Of a stretch of DNA of 64,000 nt, positions 35,715 through 43,573 are shown in pieces (position 1 is the first letter of the stretch; every line of letters begins with the position of its first letter). The stretch comes from CAYYMH01 sp964472785. GTDB taxonomy: Bacteria; Zhuqueibacterota; Zhuqueibacteria; Thermofontimicrobiales; Thermofontimicrobiaceae. The notes beneath the pieces were generated by a model, which did no database searches, was not told the origin of the DNA, and worked only from the letters and a program-made list of their open reading frames with translations. The stretch is taken from assembly GCA_964472785.1 (NCBI GenBank), contig CAYYMH010000013.1, positions 1-64,000 of the forward strand. Direction: 5' to 3'. The translations under genes and the position numbers were made by a program.

Positions 35715-36117
35715 TGTTTTTTTATCTGTTAGTAACAGTTCGTATTATTTTATAAGCGCTAACCCATGAATCCCACAATTAGCGTTATCCACAATTAGAA
35801 ATGATCAAAAAATAGTTGAAGCATAAGGAAACCATTATTATATTCAATTGGATTATGATTAAATCGAATTCATGAATTGATCCTATGCTTCGTAACAAGA
35901 TAAGCAATAATTTAAGTTTGGCATCAGGATGAATTTTCTCATCAAGACCAGCCATTCTCCCCTCTGATCTATGATTGTTTTAAATGTTACGAATGTAATT
36001 CAATATAATTGAATACAAATAAAATGTCAAGAAAAAAAATACGAACGTGAATATTCTTTCGGATATTATAATTTTTACCGAAAAACACGTCACTGATTTA
36101 GCTTTAAACCAGCCGTT
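35715..36117. other. 403-bp intergenic region with inverted repeats
   Basis: No gene supported. A hairpin with GCGCTAAC lies at about 35755-35787 upstream of the PIN gene. A second inverted repeat (GAAGCATAAGGA at 35818-35829 and TCCTATGCTTC at 35881-35891) and a small AT palindrome (ATTCAAT / ATTGAAT, 35998-36014) follow. Confidence 0.5.
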
Positions 36118-37338
36118 TCATTCGAAAAAATAAACCAACATCTCATCCAACAACGCCCGCCATTGCCCCCAGGAGTGTCCTTCGTTGACTTCGATGTATT
36201 TTAAGGGATAGCCTTTTTCGTCAAAAATGTGCTTCATCTGCCTCGCAGGTTCTTGGGTGTCGTGAATGACTCCCGTGCTCATAAATATTTTCAGCGGCAG
36301 CCTGTCTGTCTCCTGATAGAGCTGATAAATAGCCGGTGTAAATTGAAACGCCGGCGACTGAATCGCGATCAACTGGAAAACATCGTGCCGTATTACCCCG
36401 AAATAGGCGGAATTGATACCGCCTAATGAAGTGCCTAAAATCCCCCGTTGTTCCGAACTCGGGTCGGTGCGAAAGGTTTTGTCAATTTCAGTAACCAACT
36501 CATGGGCCACAAAAGCGGAAAATTTTGGATTCATCTGGTACTCGCTCGCCCGGCGGTTATTTCCCCGGTTTTCAGGATCTCTGGGATCGACGAATACCGC
36601 TATAATGGGTTGTATTCTATTTTGTGCGATCAAATTATTCAACACGGTCTCCATGCTCCCTAACTTTTCGTTGGCATATTCGTGCCCGTCTGTCACATAA
36701 ATCGACGCCAGATTCGACAGCGTGTCATAACCAGCAGGCGTGTAAACCCGGTAATTTATCGCATAGCCTAATTGCTGACTGTGAATCAGTTTCACTTCAC
36801 TTAACCTTCCCGGCTCCGACTGCGGGTTGAAAATGGCTTCCTCCGGAAATTTCCAGGCTGGCATCCGCAATTCCGAATTGGGGCCAAACCCGCTCCATTG
36901 TTGAAATGGATTCGTCGGATCGAGCAGCCATTTGTCATTCACAATAATTTTATAATCCAGCCGGGCGTCCAGCGGAAAGATTGTTTCGCACATCCAAACC
37001 TGACTTTCGCCGATCCTTCTCCCTGTAAATTCTTCAACAAACGGTTGCCAGCCGGAAAAATCACCAGCCCAGCACACCGAATCTGCCTCACCTCTGAACA
37101 AAAACGCCACCGAATCGTCTTTCACAAACGGAATCTTATTTTCCGCAGCTAACACATTCCAGAACTCCGACACAGCAGCTTCCCGGTCCGCGTCATTTCC
37201 AATTTGGGCCAGCGAATTTAGATGGTGTTTGAATTGAGCGTAGGAGTCGATATTGTGATTTTGTTGAGATAAGACATCGCTCATTCCCCAAATTAAAATC
37301 ATGAAATAAATGATCAAATAGCGAAAATTGTTTTTCAT
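36118..37338 (-). CDS. Secreted Fes/EsteraseD-like alpha/beta hydrolase with N-terminal CBM48-like domain
   Basis: 406 aa. Signal peptide 1-24 (GMSDVLSQ). Residues about 62-150 form an early-set/CBM48-like sandwich (VCWAGDFSGWQPF, WLLDPTNPFQQW). The catalytic part has the nucleophile elbow GTSLGG (Ser in GILGTSLGGINSAYF) and a C-terminal His in NEGHSWGQWR. Enterochelin-esterase and feruloyl-esterase types share this layout; substrate unknown. Confidence 0.88.
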   Translation of the reverse strand: MKNNFRYLIIYFMILIWGMSDVLSQQNHNIDSYAQFKHHLNSLAQIGNDADREAAVSEFWNVLAAENKIPFVKDDSVAFLFRGEADSVCWAGDFSGWQPFVEEFTGRRIGESQVWMCETIFPLDARLDYKIIVNDKWLLDPTNPFQQWSGFGPNSELRMPAWKFPEEAIFNPQSEPGRLSEVKLIHSQQLGYAINYRVYTPAGYDTLSNLASIYVTDGHEYANEKLGSMETVLNNLIAQNRIQPIIAVFVDPRDPENRGNNRRASEYQMNPKFSAFVAHELVTEIDKTFRTDPSSEQRGILGTSLGGINSAYFGVIRHDVFQLIAIQSPAFQFTPAIYQLYQETDRLPLKIFMSTGVIHDTQEPARQMKHIFDEKGYPLKYIEVNEGHSWGQWRALLDEMLVYFFE

Positions 37339-37373
37339 TGACTACCTCTTAAGATAGATTCATTACAAATACA

Positions 37374-37457
37374 TGTTGCCAAGATTCCAGGATACAAAGG
37401 AATTTTCAATAATGATATATTTTTAATACTTTGAGTCTTCGAGCCTTTGAGGCAAAA
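37374..37457. repeat. Inverted-repeat element, CACAAAG type, copy 2
   Basis: Left arm (TTGCCAAGATTCCAGGATA...) and right arm (ACTTTGAGTCTTCGAGCC then TTTGAGGCAAAAC) are imperfect reverse complements. It lies in the 131-bp gap between the esterase and SWIM genes. Confidence 0.5.
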
Positions 37458-37469
37458 CACTACTTCAAA

Positions 37470-39197
37470 TTAAATATTTCGAAAATTCCGATTCAGTATT
37501 TCCATCATTGCAGGTCGGTTCATATATTTTTCTCTGAAATGCTGAACCATTTCTTTGACTACTTTTTCACCTCCCTCAATCTTTTTCATTTTACGCATGT
37601 GTCGCACGATCTCATTATAAATTTTACGCCCGGTCTGTTCTGCATGGATATAAAGGGCATCCCGATAAATCTTGATAATTTCTTTCGGATATTTTTTCGT
37701 CAGGTGGGAATAAAACTCTCCAACTACAGGCAGATACTCCTTATTTTCTTTCAAATAATTTAATAAACGCTTATGATAATTCTCTTTTACAAAAAGTTTA
37801 CCCAAAACAGAAGGATTGTAATATCTGATTTCTTTTGTATTTACTTTTTCGATTAAACCTTCTACCACTGCTTTCCATTCATTTTTGTTTTTATACGTTT
37901 TTTTCAACCTTTCGTAATAACCAAAATCGAAATGGTTTTGAAAAAACAATTCATGAGCAAGTTTTCTGATATTCTCAACATCCTTTTCCAACTCGGCAAC
38001 TTCTAACAATCGTTCTTTCCATTTGACAACAACACCTAAATGGCTATCTTTTTCAGCTAATTTTATCCCCTCATTGATCATTTTTTTCGCCTGGTCAAAA
38101 TCCTTCTTCTCAATCAACTCACAAACTAAAATACTTCGATATTTAGGATACGCAAGATTCTCTTCAATCAGTCGGCGTGCTTGTTCATATTTCTCGCTGT
38201 TCTGAAAATATGATAATTTATGATCCAGTAAAGATTCAAGCTCGTAATATCGATCTCCTATTTTGCATGCTTTGATCTGATTATCTATCATCGTTAAAAA
38301 TCTTTGTTCATGCTCCTGATCTGTAATTAAAAATGAAAGAAGAGATAGAAAAGAGCTTTCCCAGCCAAAATCCGTATATTTACTTTTGTTAAATTCGTTC
38401 AAACAATAATCAAATAATTCATTTTTTATTTCGTCAGAATCCGATTGCACAGCAATATCTCGTAAAATGTCAAATACCTGATCCATTGTCATACTCGTCG
38501 CGCCGGCGGAATCATCCATGGATTGAACCATTACTGGGATTTCCTCGATAACAGCCTGACAGATAGCAATGCTTTCTTTTGTATTTTCCTGTTCAAATAA
38601 TTTTTGACCTTTATCGATCAAATTTTCAATCGGCAACATGGCGTAAAAAGCGTGATTGTAATCAATAAAACCATATCGATCCGAATGCGTATTGGCGATA
38701 CTTTTTATCAGTTGCTTATAATAGGATTTGTCATGTTCCTCAATTAGATGGCTGAAATGAACTAAAATTTCATTCAATAACTGCTCATCCTTTAATGCCA
38801 TTTTCTCAACAAAATCAATCAAGTCATTTTTAGTTACTTTCCTCAATATCCGTTCAAATTGATCATATCGGGATATTGTCTTTTTTTCTTGCAATGTTTT
38901 TATCTCTTTGTAATCTTTTTCAGTGCCTTCTTCGATTATCTTTCTGATATGGCACAAAACCGCGACCACGTGTTTACAAACCGGTCCCCAATCGTAGGGA
39001 CAATCACAATACCAGCCAACGACGTCCTCCTTTTTAATATCAATTTCCACATCATAAAAATCGGTTCCGATAACATTGGCTCTCCATTTTGATTTGGACA
39101 CTTTTCTCAAATTTTCCACCGAATCATCTTCGAAATAATCAGCGCCCCGATCCAGAATAACCGGATCGATTTCCTGTTCAAAATTTTTAATATTCAT
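37470..39197 (-). CDS. SWIM zinc-finger protein with long helical region
   Basis: 575 aa. The SWIM motif is at 64-76: CDCPYDWGPVCKH (Cys64, Cys66, Cys74, His76). The remaining 480 residues are helical, acidic and Lys-rich with TPR-like spacing. SWIM proteins bind DNA or protein, and bacterial ones are often linked to SNF2 helicases, but none is adjacent. Function unknown. Confidence 0.8.
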   Translation of the reverse strand: MNIKNFEQEIDPVILDRGADYFEDDSVENLRKVSKSKWRANVIGTDFYDVEIDIKKEDVVGWYCDCPYDWGPVCKHVVAVLCHIRKIIEEGTEKDYKEIKTLQEKKTISRYDQFERILRKVTKNDLIDFVEKMALKDEQLLNEILVHFSHLIEEHDKSYYKQLIKSIANTHSDRYGFIDYNHAFYAMLPIENLIDKGQKLFEQENTKESIAICQAVIEEIPVMVQSMDDSAGATSMTMDQVFDILRDIAVQSDSDEIKNELFDYCLNEFNKSKYTDFGWESSFLSLLSFLITDQEHEQRFLTMIDNQIKACKIGDRYYELESLLDHKLSYFQNSEKYEQARRLIEENLAYPKYRSILVCELIEKKDFDQAKKMINEGIKLAEKDSHLGVVVKWKERLLEVAELEKDVENIRKLAHELFFQNHFDFGYYERLKKTYKNKNEWKAVVEGLIEKVNTKEIRYYNPSVLGKLFVKENYHKRLLNYLKENKEYLPVVGEFYSHLTKKYPKEIIKIYRDALYIHAEQTGRKIYNEIVRHMRKMKKIEGGEKVVKEMVQHFREKYMNRPAMMEILNRNFRNI

Positions 39198-39317
39198 TTT
39201 TTTCCATTAGTTTATAAATATAAATTCAATTAACAATGCAACAAAAATCTACAGTAAAGCACGCCTATTTATAATGTTTTCCTTCATCCGATAATATACA
39301 TTAACAAAAACAATTTC

Positions 39318-39348
39318 AGTTATCCGTGCTAATCCGTGTCAATCAGTG
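39318..39348. repeat. Single arm of the ATCTGTGTTAATC-type repeat
   Basis: ATCCGTGCTAATCCGTGTC then AATCAGTGGCT, made of three repeats of an ATCnGTG(C/T)-like unit. It resembles the right arm of the element at 2611-2697. Confidence 0.45.
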
Positions 39349-39361
39349 GCTATAAAATTTT

Positions 39362-40162
39362 TCACAACTCCAAATACTTCTTTTTGATCATTTCCACCCC
39401 GTATTTCCGCTCCAATCGCCGAACGATAAAATGGCCCCGCGCCATATTTTGAAAATGCTCGATAAACAGCGTGTTCACTAGTCCGCCACCGACAGCGCCA
39501 ATCGCCGGAATGGCCATGGCTGCAATTTTCTCGGAAACCACCGTACCAAACCGGGAGGCAATAATTGAGATAAAACGAACCAGAACTGGTGCGCTCTTTT
39601 TAGTTAATCCGCGCTCGGCAATGTGGCGCGCTGCATCAGAGACAATTTTTGATAGCGACAACCGAATCGCATAGTAGCCTGTCTCTGAAGAATCATCCAT
39701 TTTAGTTCTGCCACCCAAGGCGAACACTTGCAAACAATTTAATTTAGCTTCAGGTTGGGACAAATCCTCTCCCTCACTCCGGGCAATGTCAGCAATGGAA
39801 CGCAGCATAATCAACGTTGAGACAGGCAATTCAATCGGAACAGAAGAAAGACCAAACGCGCCGCCACTGAAACCGGTGGCAGCTACTGCTATTTTGTGGT
39901 ACACCGCGGATTTTTTCACGGATCGTTTTTTTGATATTGTATTCAAAGCAAAATCAAGCGCATTTTCCAGCGATTTTTTTGTCGCGAAATTTACGATTGA
40001 AGACCATTTCGCTGGCAACAGTGCAAATCCTTTTTCAATCGGGATCGCGAGCAAATCACTGAGCTTTGCTGCCAGACTTGGATTCTCCAACAGACTTTTT
40101 GCATACTTCAATTCATCCAGTTCATGGCTGGCTATCTTCATTTTTGAAATTTTGTGAATCAT
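39362..40162 (-). CDS. EcsC family protein
   Basis: 266 aa. Family motifs around GFSGGAFGLSSVPIELPVST and the C-terminal GAVGGGLVNTLFIEHFQNMA are typical of EcsC. Hydrophobic patches suggest membrane association. The family is named after a B. subtilis ABC operon gene and its role is unclear. 39 nt downstream of rnz. Confidence 0.85.
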   Translation of the reverse strand: MIHKISKMKIASHELDELKYAKSLLENPSLAAKLSDLLAIPIEKGFALLPAKWSSIVNFATKKSLENALDFALNTISKKRSVKKSAVYHKIAVAATGFSGGAFGLSSVPIELPVSTLIMLRSIADIARSEGEDLSQPEAKLNCLQVFALGGRTKMDDSSETGYYAIRLSLSKIVSDAARHIAERGLTKKSAPVLVRFISIIASRFGTVVSEKIAAMAIPAIGAVGGGLVNTLFIEHFQNMARGHFIVRRLERKYGVEMIKKKYLEL

Positions 40163-40201
40163 CTCTTGTGCCTTATTAAATCTCTTAAAATTTATTTTTG
40201 A

Positions 40202-41134
40202 TTACTTTTCAACTGTTAAACTTCGCTGCTGTTTTGACACCAAAATCTGACTGCCATCTTTGGCTGCTACGGTGTTTTTAAAATGTATCCTTGCCTCCTG
40301 CTCAAACTCTTCATTATTTTTATAAGTTTGAGAAAAATGGGTGAGTACCAATTTTTTAACCCCGGCTTTTTGTGCCAATTGTGCAGCCTGTGATGCAGTC
40401 ATGTGACCGTGTTCAAATGCCATCTCTTCCCGGTCTGATAAATAAGTTGAATCACAAACCAACAAATCAGCGTCTTTGGCAAATTCCACCAATGATTTAT
40501 TAAACCGCGTATCAAGCAAACACACAAACGACTGTCCCTGTTTCGGATTGCTTACCTGGTCAATAGAAATCGTTTTACCATTAATTTGGACTTCCTCGTT
40601 CTGTTGTAATTCCCGAATCCTTTTTCCCTTCAGCCCAAATTGTTGCAGTTTTTCCGGGATCAGGGTATAGCTGTCATGTTCCTGAATACGATAACCGACA
40701 GAATCGGTGGTATGATCCAAAACTTTTGCTTCAACCTGAAAAGTGTCATTTTTAAAAATAACTCCATTTTGATTGAAAGGACACTCAACCAATTCCATCT
40801 GAAAATGATAAAGCGACGCATTTTTCAAATTTTCATAAAATTGCTGACCGGACGCCGGATAATAAATTTCCACGGGATGTTGCACCCGATCTAAAGACAT
40901 TCGCTGAATCACGCCGGGAAGCCCCAAACAATGATCACCGTGGAAATGGCTGATAAATATTTTGGTAATTTGCGATGCGGAAACGCCAGAGAAGAGCATC
41001 TGACGCTGTGTTCCCTCACCGGGATCGAACAGGAATCCCTCCTGATCCCAGCGCAGGAAATAGCCGTTGTGGTTGCGTTCGTAGGTTGGCACCAGACAGG
41101 CTGTGCCTAATATATACAATATTCGTTGTGACAT
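40202..41134 (-). CDS. rnz: Ribonuclease Z
   Basis: tRNA 3'-end processing metallo-beta-lactamase. 310 aa. HFHGDHCLGLPG is the zinc motif; further metal ligands in VLDHTTDSVGYRI, CDSTYLSD and HGHMTASQAAQLA. The N-terminal GTACLVPTYERNHNGYFL motif and overall length are typical. Confidence 0.96.
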   Translation of the reverse strand: MSQRILYILGTACLVPTYERNHNGYFLRWDQEGFLFDPGEGTQRQMLFSGVSASQITKIFISHFHGDHCLGLPGVIQRMSLDRVQHPVEIYYPASGQQFYENLKNASLYHFQMELVECPFNQNGVIFKNDTFQVEAKVLDHTTDSVGYRIQEHDSYTLIPEKLQQFGLKGKRIRELQQNEEVQINGKTISIDQVSNPKQGQSFVCLLDTRFNKSLVEFAKDADLLVCDSTYLSDREEMAFEHGHMTASQAAQLAQKAGVKKLVLTHFSQTYKNNEEFEQEARIHFKNTVAAKDGSQILVSKQQRSLTVEK

Positions 41135-41160
41135 ATTTTAAGTCAATACTCATTTATTTT

Positions 41161-41248
41161 TGACAGAATGATCATGCCAAAGGCAGATGCGACTGGTCGC
41201 ACATGATTTACTTGATAAAATTATCCCGTTTATCCTGTTATTCTGTCA
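41161..41248. repeat. Inverted-repeat element, TATCCTGTTATTCTGTC type
   Basis: TGACAGAAT (41161-41169) and ATTCTGTCA (41240-41248) are exact inverted repeats. The right side holds repeated units (ATCCCGTTT, ATCCTGTTA, TTCTGTCAG). In the gap between rnz and the LOG gene. Confidence 0.5.
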
Positions 41249-41303
41249 GGTTATTAATATTTAACATACCGGTAATTCGTTCGTTAATTAACTTCCAAAA
41301 ATA

Positions 41304-41888
41304 TCAGACTGCGGCAAAATGCCTGGCATCCTGATACCACGAAGGGGATGATTGAATTGCCGGAATAACGTCTTCGGTTTTATCAACGATTGTCCACATA
41401 TTTAAGTGCCGCGAGTCCATAAATTTTTCGCTGACGCATTTTTCCAACTGCGCGATAAAGGGATCATAAAATCCGTTCGTGTTGACAATGATAATCGGGT
41501 TTAAAAACATGCCCAGTCGTTTCCAGGTAATTGCCTCAATCAGTTCATCCAGCGTGCCCGAACCGCCGGGCAACGCGATCACCGCATCAGCATTCTCGAT
41601 CATTTTTTTCTTCCGTTCGTGCATATCTCTGACAATCTCCAAATCGCTCAGTTTCGAATGTGCCCATTCCAGATCAACCATGAATTGAGGGATCACACCG
41701 ATCACTGTTCCGTTGTTCGTGAGTGCACCTTCTGCCAACGCGCCCATCGATCCGACCGATCCGCCGCCGTAAACTATAGTAATCTGATGTTGTGCTAAAA
41801 TCTCTCCCAATTTGTTGGCTTCAGATCGATAGATGCCATCCGCCTGTTTGCTTGATGCGCAATACACACAAACCTTTGTCAATTTCAT
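41304..41888 (-). CDS. LOG family protein (Lonely Guy, nucleotide phosphoribohydrolase)
   Basis: 194 aa Rossmann-like protein with YGGGSVGSMG and PGGSGTLDELIEAIT, the nucleotide and catalytic motifs of the LOG family. Homologues hydrolyse AMP or cytokinin ribotides to the base and ribose-5-phosphate; the real substrate in this organism is unknown. Confidence 0.9.
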   Translation of the reverse strand: MKLTKVCVYCASSKQADGIYRSEANKLGEILAQHQITIVYGGGSVGSMGALAEGALTNNGTVIGVIPQFMVDLEWAHSKLSDLEIVRDMHERKKKMIENADAVIALPGGSGTLDELIEAITWKRLGMFLNPIIIVNTNGFYDPFIAQLEKCVSEKFMDSRHLNMWTIVDKTEDVIPAIQSSPSWYQDARHFAAV

Positions 41889-42099
41889 ATAGCAAAATCC
41901 CTTTTTATGATCGTTTGAAAAAATTTAATCCGTGGATATAAAACCCAAATTTCTCAAATGAATTACCGCAAAGAAAATATAAATTCATTACCCACTGAAC
42001 GCCCAGAATAACACTAAATTAAAAATCGAAAAATATTTTTTCGTGTTTTCTGGTGTGTTTAGCGGGCTAATTTTCATTCTTATCGTCTCAGCTTTAAAA

Positions 42100-42777
42100 C
42101 TAATCATACATTTGCTTGAGATCTTCATCAAATGGAGCCCGTCTTTTTTCACAATTTCTCCGGGGACAGAGTTTACAGCTTAAAAATTCAATACCATCGG
42201 AGAAACACATACCGGAAACCGATTTATTGGGAATCATTAAAAAACTTTCGGTCAATCGGACTCCGATCAGTTCTTCGACATTGCCGAATAATTGAAACAG
42301 CGGCTTTTGCTGTTCAATGGGCCAGACATTTTCCGTACCGGATCCCGGACTCATTGAGGGAAGTTTTTTCAAACCAAACTGCTGTTTAATACGGTCGTGT
42401 AGAAATTTCACCGCTGCATTCAGCGCCATCTCCTTTATCACGTCCAGCCAATATATTTTCAAAAAATCATCTTTGTCAATATCCAGATTTTCCAATTCAT
42501 TGCCGCATGTCGCAATGAACGGAAACACCCGTCCCACCTGTTCCAGGTTTTTCATTAAAATTCGGCTGGTAAATTCAATTCCATCAATAATTGCGGTGTC
42601 ACCGTTTCTTGATTCGATGTAACTGACTTTGTAAATCGCTTTTGGCTTAAGTCTCGGTTCGATTTGTTTCAGCAACACTTGCAAATCGCTATGAAAATTG
42701 TCATTTTCCTTGATGTGCAGCTTTTCTAACAGTCGTTTGCGGTCAATAACAAAAGGGATGTTATCTAAAATTTCCAT
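42100..42777 (-). CDS. Stand-alone methionine synthase activation-like domain protein
   Basis: 225 aa. The C-terminal part carries motifs of the cobalamin-dependent methionine synthase reactivation domain: LPSMSPGSG, ENVWPIEQQKPLF, LFGNVEELIGVRLT, and SFLMIPNKSVSGMCF. It ends with a Cys cluster (CKLCPRRNCEKRR) that may bind a metal or FeS cluster. Such free-standing domains assist corrinoid enzymes elsewhere. It lies 12 nt after a PHP gene. Confidence 0.8.
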   Translation of the reverse strand: MEILDNIPFVIDRKRLLEKLHIKENDNFHSDLQVLLKQIEPRLKPKAIYKVSYIESRNGDTAIIDGIEFTSRILMKNLEQVGRVFPFIATCGNELENLDIDKDDFLKIYWLDVIKEMALNAAVKFLHDRIKQQFGLKKLPSMSPGSGTENVWPIEQQKPLFQLFGNVEELIGVRLTESFLMIPNKSVSGMCFSDGIEFLSCKLCPRRNCEKRRAPFDEDLKQMYD

Positions 42778-42789
42778 TGTTTTGAATTT

Positions 42790-43524
42790 CTACTTTTTCA
42801 ACATTGATTCGACTTTCAACGCAAGCACAGCCGGTTCTTCAATTTCATCCAATTGATGTGCGTCTGTGCCGAATAAAAACTTAACCTCGATTTCCCGACC
42901 TATCTGCCACAACCGTTTCGCAAATAGCGGATCCACATAAATTGCATTGGTGTTGAGTTCCCAAGCCACATTGTGTGCTTTTCCCAATTCGAGTACATCG
43001 CCTAATTCGCGATCTGAAATAGTTCTGGTGAGCTCTTTGTAATCACTCAACACATCGCGCAGGTAGATTCCGATAAAAGGATGTGCGATACAGTCAGCCC
43101 GCCCGGCTTTGATCAATTGTTCCAATATGTCAAGTGTGTGTTCGGCATAAGCCCGCGGCGTTTTCGACTGCGGATGTTCCCAATGATCTAAATGATAATG
43201 ATTGGTCGAGTATAACCGAAAATCAATCTGGTCACTGACATCTTTGGAGATTGAATATTTATCGACACCGTAAGCAGACAACTCTGCACCAACGATAACT
43301 TCAATGGACGACTGAGTCTGTTTGAGCTGATTTTTTAATAGCGACACGTGATCCAAAATACCTTCACCGATGTCATGATCATGATCAACCAGGGCAATGC
43401 GCTTTAATCCGGCATTGTTTGCCTGCACTAAAATATTCTGTACAGTCATTTGCGTAGATGCACAGGTGGAAAAACGCGTGTGAATGTGGTAATTGGATTG
43501 CGTTAAAATTGATAAAATATACAT
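42790..43524 (-). CDS. PHP-domain phosphoesterase
   Basis: 244 aa. Metal-binding motifs: NYHIHTRFSTCA (HxH), LVDHDHDIGEG, AHPFIGIYL and FGTDAHQLDEI. PHP proteins hydrolyse phosphate esters, often histidinol phosphate or nucleotides; this one is too divergent to name. 49 nt downstream of the T9SS gene. Confidence 0.88.
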   Translation of the reverse strand: MYILSILTQSNYHIHTRFSTCASTQMTVQNILVQANNAGLKRIALVDHDHDIGEGILDHVSLLKNQLKQTQSSIEVIVGAELSAYGVDKYSISKDVSDQIDFRLYSTNHYHLDHWEHPQSKTPRAYAEHTLDILEQLIKAGRADCIAHPFIGIYLRDVLSDYKELTRTISDRELGDVLELGKAHNVAWELNTNAIYVDPLFAKRLWQIGREIEVKFLFGTDAHQLDEIEEPAVLALKVESMLKK

Positions 43525-43573
43525 GATGTCCTAACTTTTTTGACTCAGTCCCGCAACAAACCAAAAACACACA

